A DNA stretch of 64,000 nucleotides from Anolis sagrei (GCF_037176765.1 NC_090021.1:148931074-148995073), one strand, 5' to 3'; positions 1 through 10,150 are shown, counted from the stretch's first letter. Notes: generated from the sequence alone by a model not told the origin. Program-made: numbers and translations.

Positions 1-149
1 AGACCTATCATGACCAAGCTTGACTACTGGTGGGGTCTGCCCTAGGATGTGGAGAGTTCTAGTTTCTTATACAAAATGAAAGGATGGGCTTATAGTTGTG
101 GCAAGGCCCCTGTTGTCTCCTGGCAACCACAAACGGGCTTCCCTGAGCG

Positions 150-960
150 AGGCCTCAGCAAGGCGTCGCCCCCCTCCCCGCTCTTCCTTTCTTCCTTTCA
201 GTACCCCTCTGCCCATGTGCAGAGTGGCCTCCCTCCCTGCCTGCCTGCCTTTCCCGCAGACTCACCAGGAGAAGGCCCCAGAGGGTGGCGAAGGCGGGGT
301 GCGGCCCCATGACGGCGGCGGCGGTGTCCCTTCGCGCGGGGGCCCCGGGTCGGGAGGCGAGAAGGCCATCTACCAGACCCCGCGCCGCCCCATGGCCTCG
401 GCTTGCTTCGTTGCGCGCGGGCGCTATCTGTCGGAGACGCGCGCGTGTGTGTGTGGTGAGGGGCTCTCTTTCGCGCTCTCTTTCTCTCTCAGCGGGGGCG
501 CGCGGCCACCGTCCGCGCGGGGCTGCGGGGCCAGCCGTCCACGCGGCGGGGCGCGAGGGCTGCGCGCGACAAGAGGAGGAGGAGGAGGAAGAAGAAGAGG
601 CAAGGCGGCCGGCTTCCCATCGCGAGGCACCTCCCTGGCTCTCCTGCCTTTCCTCAGGCCGGCCGGCTTCGGAATGAGAGAAGGGAGCGCCCAAGTGGGC
701 GGGGCCTCCTCTTGTTGCGTTACGTCGCTCTGCTGGCTCCCTCCCCTCTTTGTGGGACGAATGGTCGCTCCCAAAAGGGTGCTAAGGGAGGGAGCGCCCA
801 AGATGCGCTAGATATTGGGGGGGGGGGGGGTGGCGAGGGAAAGAGGGGCGTGGCCTATGAGGCGGACGCATCCAGCTTGGCCTTCATCACAGGGATTCAG
901 AGGCGCGCGCAGCGAGCGCGGGGCGTCGCGCGGGAGGCTCCTCTTCGCCCCACACAAATG
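150..960. promoter_or_regulatory. CpG island, probable promoter
   Basis: The first kilobase is strongly GC- and CpG-rich, with GCG/CGC runs, GC boxes and purine/pyrimidine tracts such as the GAG/GAA run near 570-600. The flanking DNA is AT-rich and repeat-filled. The island holds a short minus-strand open frame that ends in a consensus splice donor (266-310), so I read it as the promoter and first exon of a gene transcribed leftwards, away from CD2AP. Long open frames on both strands here are mostly a by-product of high GC. Confidence 0.65.
266..310 (-). CDS. TNFRSF21: Candidate first coding exon, signal-peptide start (possibly TNFRSF21)
   Basis: On the minus strand an ATG at 310-308, with G at -3 and +4 (good Kozak context), opens 15 codons reading MGPHPAFATLWGLLL. 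A consensus donor (CTG|GTGAGT) follows at 265. This looks like the start of a signal peptide cut by an intron in phase 0. Death receptor 6 (TNFRSF21) is a type I membrane receptor with a death domain. In mammals it lies directly upstream of CD2AP on the opposite strand, and its signal peptide also has a leucine run. The residues are too few and too variable to identify the protein, so the name rests on synteny plus splice and start context. The frame is open further upstream, so a longer N-terminus is possible. The remaining exons would lie left of the window. Confidence 0.35.
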
Positions 961-1183
961 GTTATGACTGTACCCACAGTTATGACCCCGCCAGGCCTCT
1001 CCATTCGGGGCTTTGTATGGCCTCTAGTTCTCTGCCGGACAATGAGTCCATAAACTGGTATAAAGAAGGTTTTTAGAAGCATGTCAGGCTATCCATTTTA
1101 ACTGTGGTTTTTGAAAAGGGGGCACTAGAGAGAGAAGGATAGTCCATTTTATTTGGGGAGGGGGTGGTGGAAGGAGTTAAGCC

Positions 1184-1290
1184 AGACCTAGGCCAACTTG
1201 GGCCTGCCAGGTGTTTTGGACTTCATCTCCCACCATTCCTAACGCCACAGTTCCAAACACCTGGAGGGCCCAAGTTTGCCCAGGCCTGAC
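1184..1290. mobile_element. Short palindromic MITE
   Basis: The left end CCTAGGCCAACTTGGGCC and the right end GGGCCCAAGTTTGCCCAGG are imperfect inverted repeats. The middle pairs CCAGGTGTTTTGGA with TCCAAACACCTGG. The form is that of a hAT-type, non-autonomous hairpin element. No unambiguous target duplication was seen. Confidence 0.55.
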
Positions 1291-1496
1291 TTAAATCCCC
1301 CTGCCCTTAATTGAAGTTTTAGCCCAATTGTTTTTTTGGTCCTTTTGAGTTCCCCCACTTAGAAACACATTCTCCCTCAGAAACATATTCTACCCACCTC
1401 ATCCAGGGTTTTATCAAATTTTATCAATTTCACTTTTAATATATCTGACCCGCCCACTGTCTTATTTCTTTTTATGTCATTTTAATAATAATAATA

Positions 1497-2079
1497 TGAG
1501 GGGTATTTTTTAAGTAAGGTCCATTTGAACATAAGTACACAACGAAAGTTTATTTCAAAAAAGTAAATTTATTTTCAGAAAGTACATACTTCACTCTATT
1601 TTTTGACATAGTTGCCAAGTTTGTTCAAACACTTATCATACCTCTGAACCAATTTTAAAATACCCTCTTCATAAAAACTTGCCGCCTGCTCCGATAACCA
1701 AGAGTTTACTGTAATCAAAGAAGGGCGACCGGAGCGGTCCTCATCATGGACGTTGTCACGGCCATCTTTGAATTGTTGTACCCACTTACACACTTTGCTT
1801 TCACTCATAACAGTATCACTGTACACTTAACAAATCTGTCGATGAATTTCTGCAGCAGGCAGGTTCCTTGCTGACAAAAACCGTATCACTGAGCGAACCT
1901 CACATGCAGAGGGTGAGTTGATAGTCTTAAACATTTTTAAAGCACAGAACAGAACCGTACAGGTTAGCTACAGAGCGGAAACTGAGCACAGTTGTTCCCG
2001 AGGCATGTGCTCGTTGTGGTATGCGTGCAAACTACTAGTGTCTACAACAAAATGGACCTTACTTAAAAAATACCCCTCG
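1497..2079 (-). mobile_element. Mariner (Tc1/mariner) element, internally deleted
   Basis: The ends are terminal inverted repeats of about 29 bp (GAGGGGTATTTTTTAAGTAA, then GGTCCATTT), nearly identical to each other and flanked by TA at 1495-1496 and 2080-2081. The minus strand carries two joined pieces of mariner transposase. One is the N-terminal region (SESKVCKWVQQFKDGR, then NVHDEDRSGRPS), which includes the helix-turn-helix part and the linker. The other is the C-terminal tail (FYEEGILKLVQRYDKCLNK). The catalytic DDD core is missing, so this 583-bp copy is non-autonomous. Near-identical ends suggest a fairly recent insertion. Confidence 0.85.
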
Positions 2080-2082
2080 TAC

Positions 2083-2170
2083 ATAAATAAACTTTATTTA
2101 ATACCCCGCCACCATCTCCCCAATGGGGACTCAGGGCAGCTTACATGAGGCCAAGCCCAACACCATATTA
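2083..2170 (-). mobile_element. LINE 3' end fragment (CR1/L2-like)
   Basis: The stretch AATACCCCGCC...CATCTCCCCAATGGGGACT...AGGGCAGCTTACA is the reverse complement of a reptile LINE 3' tail. The same consensus recurs at 2540-2640, 3225-3260 and 16955-17015. It starts right beside the mariner element. Confidence 0.55.
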
Positions 2171-2539
2171 CAATAAAGTAAAACCAAAACACAATAGCAA
2201 CACTGTAAAATACATATAACATATGAGTACAAAAAAACCCCCACTATAAAGCAAAATCATACACAGTGAAATAACAATGTGCTGGCCACATGTGCAAGAT
2301 AAAAACTAAAATACTAAAATCAGGATGAGATGGATGGAGCAGATTGTTTGTGAAGGAGAAACTCATAAAGGAACGGGGTCATAAAAATAGACCTTCATAA
2401 AGGTGGGGAAATATACTCTGGGGACAAAAACCGTTGAGGGGGAGCAACTGTGTATGATTGTATGGCTACTCTCCAAAATCCTGTTTATTTTATTTCGTTA
2501 TGTATTTATTTTGATGATATTTTGTTTCTTTGTAGTTTA

Positions 2540-2640
2540 TTTGCTATATTTGTATTTGTTTTGTTACAATTTTGGGCCTGGCCTCGTGTTAGATGTCCCT
2601 GAGTCCCGGTTGGGAAGATGGTGGTGGGGTATAAATCAAG
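2540..2640 (+). mobile_element. LINE 3' end fragment (CR1/L2-like)
   Basis: The plus strand reads GGGCCTGGCCTCGTGTTAGA, then CCTGAGTCCC...GAAGATGGTGG...GGGGTATAAAT, the forward form of the tail seen inverted at 2083-2170. It runs straight into the ATT microsatellite at 2639-2668. Confidence 0.55.
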
Positions 2641-2668
2641 ATTATTATTATTATTATTATTATTATTA
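2639..2668. repeat. (ATT)n microsatellite
   Basis: About ten ATT units. It forms the left flank of the R4/Dong-like fragment, and a degenerate ATT/TTTATT tract at about 3065-3100 forms the right flank. Confidence 0.95.
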
Positions 2669-3064
2669 GAAACACAACAAGATGAGTCCACAACAGACAC
2701 TCTGCTGGCTGTTGTAGTGGATCACACATCGGACACTTCCCAAGTGTCTAGGGTTGTGTGATGTATCAGCGAATAATGCATGCATATCCCAGTAGGGTGG
2801 CCTTTTGTAGTCGGCAGATGGTAATTTTGTCAGCGCCAATAGTGTTTAAGTGCAGGCCAAGGTCTTGAGGCACTGCACCCAGTGTGTTGATCACTACTGG
2901 GACCACCTTTACTGACTTGTGCCAGAGTCTTTGCAGTTCTATCTTTAAATCCTCATATTGTGTCAGCTTTTCCAGTTGTTTTTCTTCAATCCTGCTGTCA
3001 CCTGGAACTGCAACATCGACAATCCACACTTGGTTTTTTAACATGATTGTGAAGTCAGAAGTAT
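2669..3064 (-). mobile_element. R4/Dong-type LINE, 3' fragment
   Basis: A minus-strand frame of 92 codons (2766-3044) reads VWIVDVAVPGDSRIEEKQ, then LEKLTQYEDLKIELQRLWHK, VKVVPVVINTLGAVP and ICRLQKATLLG. This is the conserved C-terminal region of R4/Dong/Rex6-type non-LTR retrotransposons, which carries the restriction-like endonuclease and its trailing segment. The copy is 5' truncated. It lies between ATT-rich tracts, matching the known preference of Dong elements for TAA/ATT repeats. A second, very short copy of the 3' end sits in another ATT tract at 47660-47702. Confidence 0.7.
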
Positions 3065-3224
3065 TGTTATTATTTATTGTTTATTATTCTTCTTATTAAA
3101 CAATTTCCCCCTGTTTTCCTGTTATCCCTCCCCCCACCCATGTCCCCATCCTAGAAACAACCTTCACTAATGAAATGGGGAGGGGGGAATAACTAGTGAA
3201 AAACAGTGGAAATAATAATAATAC

Positions 3225-3262
3225 TTTATTTGTAGGCCACCCTATCTCCTCAAGGGGACTCA
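3225..3262 (-). mobile_element. LINE 3' end fragment
   Basis: The stretch ACTTTATTTGTAGGCCACCC, then TATCTCCTCAAGGGGACTCA, is a short inverted copy of the same LINE tail as at 2083-2170. It follows an AATAATAAT run. Confidence 0.45.
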
Positions 3263-3439
3263 GGAGAGAAATTGTTTTTCTCCTTCCAACTCCCCCCTTG
3301 TAAAATGGACTATCCTCTCTCTCTAGCGCCCCCTAGTGGCCTCTGCCAACGTTATGGACCAGTACCTTACAATCATGCATACCAGGGGGTGGCTGTGCAT
3401 TTTAACTGATTTCTTATTTTTAATTCTGTTTGAATATGT

Positions 3440-3540
3440 GTGTATTTGCAGACTCAGTTGTACTGAAAGGTTTTTAATGTAAGCCGCTTGGAGTTTCTTT
3501 GTTGGAGAGAAAACCAGGGTATAAATAAACAATAATAATA
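3440..3540 (+). mobile_element. L2/CR1-type LINE 3' end
   Basis: The sequence reads TTTTTAATGTAAGCCGCTTG, then GAGTTTCTTTGTTGGAGAGA and GGGTATAAATAAACAATAAT. This is the usual LINE 3' tail, with the 'GTAAGCCGC..GAGT' and 'GGTATAAATAAA' motifs followed by an AATA tail. Confidence 0.55.
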
Positions 3541-3689
3541 AAGTGTTGTCAAAGATACACCAAGAAAATTCAACAAAAGCTATGCTTAGCAAATAAATAA
3601 ATAAATAAATAAATGATATTTTTAACCCATCCTCTCTCTCACAAAGACACTCAGGATGGCTTCTGAAGACAAAAGAATTGCATACATTC

Positions 3690-4030
3690 TTTTATCTCTT
3701 TTTTGTCTTCTTTATTTTCAAAATTATTGCGAATAGTGCTACATAAAATTATACAAACATTCAAAACTTTTTTTCCATTAGTAACACATATTTACATCAT
3801 TTCTCCTCTTCCTCCTTCCCCTCCCTGGGAAAAATTTACAAATTTTCCTGTACTTATTATGATTGTCCGATCATGAAGATAATCTTGTTTAATTCCTTAT
3901 ATTTATCTTTCCCCTTTATTCTGTAAATTAAGCCTTTCCATTTTGCCTCCCATAACTTTCTGATTTGGCTCATCCTATAGTATCTAAAAATTCCATACAT
4001 TCAATGTCATCTACAATGTTAAATAACAAT
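3690..4030 (-). mobile_element. Possible L1 3' UTR fragment
   Basis: This T/C-rich stretch resembles an inverted LINE-1 3' untranslated region, including TTTATTTTCAAAATTATTGC and a long pyrimidine-rich run. No coding remnant is visible, so the assignment is weak. Confidence 0.3.
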
Positions 4031-4234
4031 AAAACAAAACAAACAACAATTAATAAAGAGCTGTTAAAATCCAATAAAACAATCTAAGCTAAGACATGTA
4101 GTTAATTGACCTCATAAATACCCAAAGGACTGATAAAATCTGTATAAAAATTTAAAATCTGACAGTATAAAAAACATGACTCTCCAATAAGTTAAGGTAG
4201 TAAAATCACTTTCAGCAAACAATTAAGAGGAACT

Positions 4235-4320
4235 TTGATTGTGCATTTCCTGTATGGCAGTGGGTTGGACTGAATGGTCCATGTGATTTCTTCCAACTGT
4301 GATACGTACTATGATTCTCA
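4235..4320 (+). mobile_element. CR1-type LINE 3' tail
   Basis: The motif GTTGGACTGAATGGTCCATG, then TGATTTCTTCCAACTGTGAT and ATGATTCT, is the CR1 3' end ('ggactggatggcc...cttccaactctatgattct'). Confidence 0.55.
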
Positions 4321-5118
4321 CTATGGTTTTAATGTTATTCTACACTTTGTTATGCTCATATCAGAGTGTGGTCAAGATGCCAAAAGCTATTTATTGACAG
4401 GTTACAAGAGGCTGCTGGCCAATCAGGAGAGAGAGGGGGAATTTTCAAAACTGAACAGTGGTGGTGAATAGAAGCTTATGTATATAAAAATGTCTGTTTA
4501 TGATCATGCCTTACACTTGTACCCTACAAGCATCCATGCTGTACAAGTGTCCCTTTTGTGCCATTGGAATAAAGTCTCTGTCATTTGCCTTCGTCTTGGT
4601 GAGGTCTTCAATGACTTGCCATTCACAGTTAGCGAGCTTGCCAGGCATTTTTCCGGACTTAGAAAACTACATTTCAGCATCATATTTATCAAGAGATGCT
4701 TGTAATATGTACTCTTCTCTGAAGTTTCAAGGCAGTCTAACAATTTTGTTTTTTTAAAAAAATCCCTGTCTTGCAGATAGTACTTTATTGGTTAATAGAC
4801 AGTAGAAAATTAAGCATTTCTTTGTTCTAGTCCTCTGCATTCTGAAAGGCCCTACCTACTTAAGCTCATCCAGTCTAAATATAAACAGTCATTTATGGCT
4901 TCCTCCAGTCTTTGATTGTCCCAGCCAAATGTCTGAACAAATGGTATTGTCCAAACCCTTTGTGTTTCAGTATAGCTTTTACCACAACTGTTGTGTGTCC
5001 CATGTTGGCATTTATGGCATAAATGCCAACTTATCTTCCTCTAAGATGGGGGGTTCTCAAACGTATTCAGCTGTAGAGCCCTTTTTGAAGCAAAAGTTTA
5101 TTATGGAGCCCCAATAAA

Positions 5119-5154
5119 TGTGTGTGTGTGTGTGTAAGTGTGTGTGTGTGTGCG

Positions 5155-5197
<43 letters not shown>
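5119..5197. repeat. (TG)n(TA)n microsatellite
   Basis: TG repeats with single interruptions pass into a run of about 18 TA units. The tract lies inside the hAT-type element. Confidence 0.95.
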
Positions 5198-5199
<2 letters not shown>

Positions 5200-5444
5200 T
5201 ATCTATCAGGCATGGGCCAGGCCAGTGGGAAATAGATGGAGAGTGTTTGTGTGAACTAATTAACACAGTGCAAAAAATAATAATAATAACTCAATATTTA
5301 AAATGAAGAACAATTTTAACCAACATAAACTTAACAGTACTTCCGTGGAAGAACCCCAGGGCAATCCAGTCCAACCCCCTTCTGCTGTGCAGGAAAAGCA
5401 CAATCAAAGCACCCCCAACAGATGGACATCCATCCCTTGTAGTA

Positions 5445-5447
5445 GTA

Positions 5448-5486
<39 letters not shown>
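5445..5486. repeat. (TAA)n microsatellite
   Basis: About fourteen TAA units inside the hAT-type element at 5047-5579. Confidence 0.95.
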
Positions 5487-5867
5487 GCAGAGACCCAGAA
5501 GAAATTGGGAACTTGCGGAGACCCTAAGCACCTTTCACGGAGCCCAAGGGCTCACTGGAGCACAGTCTGAGAACCACTGCTCTAAGAAGCATAAAAGTGC
5601 ATTAATATTTTCTCTCAGCAGCAACTATTATGCTGACAGAAACTGGCCCCCATGACTTGTTAAGATTTGAACCCAGAGGTCTCCGCACGGTGTCTTCTAC
5701 CTGCACAAGTCCTTCTGTGGTTGAATGTGCTTTACCTCTTTTACCACTGGCAGGAAGTGTCATCACCCTGACTAAGATGAAGCCTTGATTTAGTCTAGTT
5801 TTATCTTCCATAGCTACTAAATCTATATATATAAATTTGTTAGGGGCATCCAACGGAGAAACAAAAC

Positions 5868-6380
5868 TCAACCCCCCCCCCCAACGAAACTTAACCAAAA
5901 TTCCCATGCCCATAACACAACCCACAAGGTACAAACATATCTACTCAAAATGAAAAACAACACAACAACACACTCACAAAACGGCAAAACAACAAAACTC
6001 AAAAATCCCCCAACGAAACTTAACCAAAATTCCCGTGCCCATAACACAACCCACAAGGTACAAACATATCTACTCAAAATGAAAAACAACACAACAACAC
6101 ACTCACAAAATGGCAAAAGACCAAAACTCAAAAATACCCCAACGAAACTTAACCAAAATTCCCATGCTCATAACACAACCCACAAGGTACAAACATATCT
6201 ACTCAAAATGAAAAACAACACAACAACACACTCAAAACGGCAAAAAAACAAAACTCAAAAAAAAAACCCAACGAAACTTAACCAAAATTCCCATGCCTAT
6301 AACACAACCCACAAGGTACAAACATATCTACTCAAAATGAAAAACAACACAACAACACACTCACAAAACGGCAAAACAAC
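5868..6380. repeat. Minisatellite, about 120-bp unit, four copies
   Basis: Each unit holds CCAACGAAACTTAACCAAAA, then CCCATGCCCATAACACAACC, CACAAGGTACAAACATATCT and ACTCAAAATGAAAAACAACA. Copies start near 5881, 6010, 6140 and 6267 and differ by few bases. This creates a spurious open frame of over 300 codons on the plus strand. Confidence 0.9.
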
Positions 6381-6499
6381 TGAACATGTGCATTGGCGCC
6401 CAGCCGCAAGTTCCCTGGCGCGCGCACATAGCCTTCCGGCCAACGTTCCCTTTGCGGAAACCATGCCCACTCCAAGCCCCGCCGCGCCGCTTCGCGCAC

Positions 6500-6790
6500 A
6501 CACACACACACACAACCCCACACTCCATCACTCCCCCCGCCGCCGCACACACACACACGCAACCCCACACTCCATCACTCCCCCCGCCGCCGCACGCACA
6601 CACGCAACCCCACTCCCCCCGCCGCCGCACACACACACGCAACCCCACGCTCCATCACTCCCCCCGCTGCCGCACGCGCACACGCAACCCCACTCCCCCC
6701 GCTGCCGCACACACACACGCAACCCCATGCTCCATCACTCCTCCCGCCGCCGCATACACACACGCAACCCCACGCTCCATCACTCCCCCG
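6500..6790. repeat. CA/CCG-rich minisatellite
   Basis: Several imperfect units of the type CCCCCGCCGCCGCACACACA, then CGCAACCCCACACTCCATCA, lie inside the Helitron. Confidence 0.85.
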
Positions 6791-7783
6791 CCCCAATCAT
6801 ACCACCTTTTACTTCACGCCACCTCCAAACCCCACCCCGCCCCTTCCCGCCCTGTCAAAATCTAGGAAAGACAGGAAGGAAGGAAAGAAGGACGAAAGAG
6901 AAAGGGAGGTAAAGAAAAAGGGGGAAGGAAGGAAAGTTAGAGAAAGAAGGAAGAAGAAAAGGAAAGAAAAGGAAAGATGGAAGGAAAGAAAAGAGAGACA
7001 GCAGAAAAGAAAGAAAAAGGGGGAAGGAAGGAAAGAGATAGAGAAAGAAGAGGAGAAGGAAAGATGGGAGGGAAGGAAGGAGGGAAAGAAGGAGAGAAAG
7101 AGGGAAGATTGGCCACAGCAACACGTGGCGGGTAAAGGTTGTTATTTCTATTATTATTATTATTATGCTATTGTTCCTATGAGACCCTGGGGGAATGGGA
7201 GAGGTGTCAGGTCCCAGAGGCAATGCATTGCATTATTGTTATTGTTATGATGGTGGTAAAATAAAAGGAAATAACAAGTGAAAGAAGGAAGCAAACAGGG
7301 AGGGAAGAAAGGCAAAGGAAGAAAGGGGGAGGGAATGAAGGAAAGAGAGAAGGATGAAACCAAGTAGTGAAAGAAAGAAAGAGGCAGAGAAGGAAGAAAG
7401 GAGAGAAAGGGGGAGGAAAAGGGGGAAGGAATAGGTAGGGACCTCTCTTTCATAATAGTCCAGATATCTACCTCAACTTTGATAAGTTTTACTATAGGCC
7501 ACAGCAACGCGTGGCAGGGCACAGCTAGTACCTTATAAAAATAAATGGTGTTGTGGATATTTATAACAGCAACATTGATTAGAAGGTTAGGGTATTTAAT
7601 ATGTTTTGTAACCATTACAATACCTCTGAAAAGGAAACCCACATTGTCAACCTCAACTATCTTGTATCCAGATGGAGGATATGGGTTTAGTAAAGTTCAT
7701 ACGAATCTGAATTAAACCTTTACTGAAATAAAAGTAATGTTTATGTGGTTCAAAAGATCAAGAATTTCACCAAATATATCAAA

Positions 7784-8043
7784 CTAGCTGCCCCCTGCCA
7801 CACGTTGCTGTGGCCCAGTCTGTTGCTCTGGAAAATAAAGTAATGAGAAAGTGTTGGTTTCTAATATATATAATTTCTTTATGCTTGTGGGTAAACAGTA
7901 TTCCTTGCTGTTTCTTTATCAGTGTTAATGTGGAGATTGTCTGGTTTGCTTATTCTGGAACATGTGACATATAATTGTCCTTCTTTAGGGGTCTCTTTCA
8001 AATCTATGATACTATATCTGTGTGTGTGTGAATCATATCTATC

Positions 8044-8080
<37 letters not shown>

Positions 8081-8712
8081 ATCTATGGCTGGATGGCTCT
8101 TTATCGGGAGGGCTTTGATTACATTTTCTTGCCCTGGTGAAGGGAGTTGGATTGGATGGCCTTAAGTATTTTCTGTTGGTCATGGGGGTTCTGTATGGGA
8201 AGTTTGCCCCAATTCTGTCGTTGGTGGGGTTCAGAATGCTCTTTGATTGTAGCTGAACTGTGAATCCCAGTGACTACAACTCCTAAATGTCAAGGTCTAT
8301 TTCCCCCAAACTCCATCTGTGTTCATATTTGGGCGTGTTGAGTATTCGTGCCAAGTTTGGTCCAGATCCATCATTGTTTGAGTCCACAGTTCTCTCTGGA
8401 TGTAGGGGAACTACAACTCCCAAACTCAAGGTCAATGCCCACCAAACCCAGTATTTTCTGTTGGTCATGGGAGTCCTGTGTGCCAAGTTTGGTTCAATTC
8501 CATCGTTGATGGAGTTCAGAATGCTCTTTGATTGTAAGTGAACTATAAATCCCAGCAACTACAACTCCCAAATGACAAAATCATAATTTTTTGAGTGATG
8601 GTCACTCCTTGTGTTGTGAGACATTTTGTTGCCAAATTTGGTATGATTTTGTGAATTGGTTCTTTTGTTTTTAAGGAACTCATTATGCACAGAGCATTTT
8701 TATATATAGAGA
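7784..8712 (-). mobile_element. Helitron, non-autonomous
   Basis: Read on the minus strand, it begins TCTCTATATATAAAAATGC at 8712 (preceded by A) and ends with a GCCAC-type hairpin followed by CTAG at 7787-7784 (followed by T). The interior includes a TATC microsatellite (8041-8083) and the recurring block 'GCCAAGTTTGGTCCAGATCC ... AACTACAACTCCCAAA', which is shared with the copies at 20.4-21.9 kb, 25.7 kb and 48.2-48.7 kb. No transposase is encoded. Confidence 0.7.
8041..8083. repeat. (TATC)n microsatellite
   Basis: About ten TATC units inside the Helitron. The related copy at 48412-48428 has only a few. Confidence 0.95.
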
Positions 8713-10150
8713 TTATTATGGTGGAAAGTTGTCAGCAGTAGTTTGATAATTAGATACATTACAATTGTTCTAGAGTTCAGGAGGACTTACTTCTGTGTAA
8801 GAGATTAAAGGAGGGCAGCTGGACACAGCTCCCTTCTTTTGAAATATAATGTTTAACCAAAGAATAGGCCATGAAGAACAATAGATAAAATGCCTCATGT
8901 ACAACCCGCGTGATTAAGGAAACAAAGTATGAAGAGTCAAGTAGTTCAGAAATGAGTCACCCTTTAGAAAAGGTCTGGGAGACTGGAGCAGTAGTAGCCC
9001 ATATAATGTGGCATAAACTGAGCAAATAATTCAAACTAATAAAGTTTGGAACTTGCTGAACAGAATCTTTAGTGAAGATTCATGTTGTTTTTATCGCAAA
9101 GCATTGTGTGCTAGTAGCAGGAGTTACTTCTCCACCTGGTTCGCATTCTTGCAGTAATGGGATCTTCTGTCACATTTTCTGCTGGTTATTTTACCCTCCC
9201 AAAGAGGTAAATTAACATTAATCAATTGAAAACGAACTAGGGCACTTCAGTTTGTGTGCCCTATTTCAGATCTCTAGGATTTATGGTCTTCAATCCATGA
9301 AAGACACAAATACTCTTTCTCTGTCCACTAATCCAAGTAAGTAACAAAATACCAGACTGATGAGAACTGCAATCTGTCCAACCCTACTTTATAACTAGCA
9401 TGATCTGTGTACATGAAAATTGTTGTGATGTGCCGTAATCTCTCTCAATCGCCCTTCTAAAATACCAGTCAGCTGAAACTCTCTAGGATATTTCTAAACT
9501 TTTAGGAGATGTCTTGCTTTCAGTTGTATTGGATGAGCAACAGAAAAAGAGATAACAAACAGGGGGAGTGTGGGAGCTTGAATTGGGATCACACCTGATA
9601 TCAAAGGCTTGTGTTCTTTTTATTATTAAGCTATATACTTGTTTTCCTTGCTGAAGGGATTACTTAACTTTTATGTGAAACAAAGGGCTATTGTGCATTG
9701 TTCAATCAGCATCTATTGTTCAGGTACAGTTGAAAATTGCTTCACACAGACAAGATGTTTTTGTGTTCTGAAAGCAAGGTTACTTTAGGTTGATTTTGAG
9801 TTGCTGTTGATAAGATTATCCAGAATTGTAAGAAAAGAGCTGTTTTAACTCTGGAAGTATGTTTAAGAAAATGTTTGTAAAAGAAAATGCAAGTAAGGTA
9901 TATCCCTTAATTTTCTATTAAACATACATTGAAGTACATTTAGTTATATAGGGAACGGTTGTTGTTGTTGTAGCAGAAGTGATAACATGATCTAGGTTTT
10001 CAGCTCCCTCCCTAAAAACCTGTGATTTATTTAAGATAACTTATCTTTCTGCCATGCGATAAGTATCCCATGGGTTCCAAGAATGAGTATTGTGTAATAA
10101 AATAAGCTGTGGAGTGGGGAGAAAGCAATATGTGATGTTATTGTATGTGG
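8713..10150. other. Intergenic, no recognised feature
   Basis: AT-rich DNA without convincing coding potential, terminal repeats or known repeat motifs on either strand. It could hold old, decayed repeats or distal regulatory sequence. Confidence 0.5.

Larger units (their letters stand above)
1118..3333. repeat. Inverted repeat pair of about 34 bp bounding a repeat cluster
   Basis: The segment 1118-1151 (GGGGGCACTAGAGAGAG, then AAGGATAGTCCATTTTA) is matched in inverted orientation by 3301-3333, with about one substitution and one single-base gap. Weaker similarity continues inwards into the neighbouring G-rich and C-rich stretches. The pair brackets a MITE, a mariner derivative, LINE tails and an R4-like fragment. 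It could be the ends of one old DNA element or two inverted copies of one repeat. I see no clear target duplication. Confidence 0.55.
5047..5579. mobile_element. hAT-type non-autonomous element with 8-bp TSD
   Basis: The ends GGGGTTCTCAAAC and GTCTGAGAACCACTG are inverted repeats. An exact 8-bp duplication, CTCTAAGA, flanks the element at 5039-5046 and 5580-5587. Inside are TG/TA and TAA microsatellites (5119-5197, 5445-5486) and an inverted CR1-like tail near 5330-5440. Family members or parts recur at about 44300-44635 and 47165-48030. Confidence 0.8.
5822..7528 (+). mobile_element. Helitron, non-autonomous, with internal minisatellites
   Basis: The 5' end is TCTATATATATAAATTTGTT, preceded by A. 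The 3' end is CTAG at 7525-7528, followed by T, so the insertion fits the A|T target used by Helitrons. Ten bases before CTAG is a hairpin at 7498-7515 (GCCAC, loop AGCAACGC, GTGGC), the usual Helitron 3' signal. There is no Rep/helicase frame. The interior is mostly tandem repeats: four copies of a unit of about 120 bp at 5870-6380, then a CA/CCG-rich minisatellite at 6500-6790, then a purine-rich GGAAAG tract to 7440. Open frames here are products of the repeats. A second hairpin like the terminal one at about 7112-7130 suggests an older internal terminus. Confidence 0.75.

Noticed and set aside
98-811. Long open frames on both strands of the first kilobase
   Set aside because: Low-complexity, Arg/Ala/Gly/Ser-rich translations of a CpG island. 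Only the short exon-like piece with a donor was kept.
2884-3099. Plus-strand frame opposite the R4-like LINE
   Set aside because: Shadow of the minus-strand LINE coding sequence.
5950-6912. 320-codon open frame on the plus strand
   Set aside because: It is made of four tandem 120-bp units and a CA/CCG minisatellite inside a Helitron. The repeats alone keep it open.
6855-7642. Leu/Phe/Ser-rich minus-strand frames that look like membrane proteins
   Set aside because: They are translations of a purine-rich repeat tract; the hydrophobicity is an artefact.
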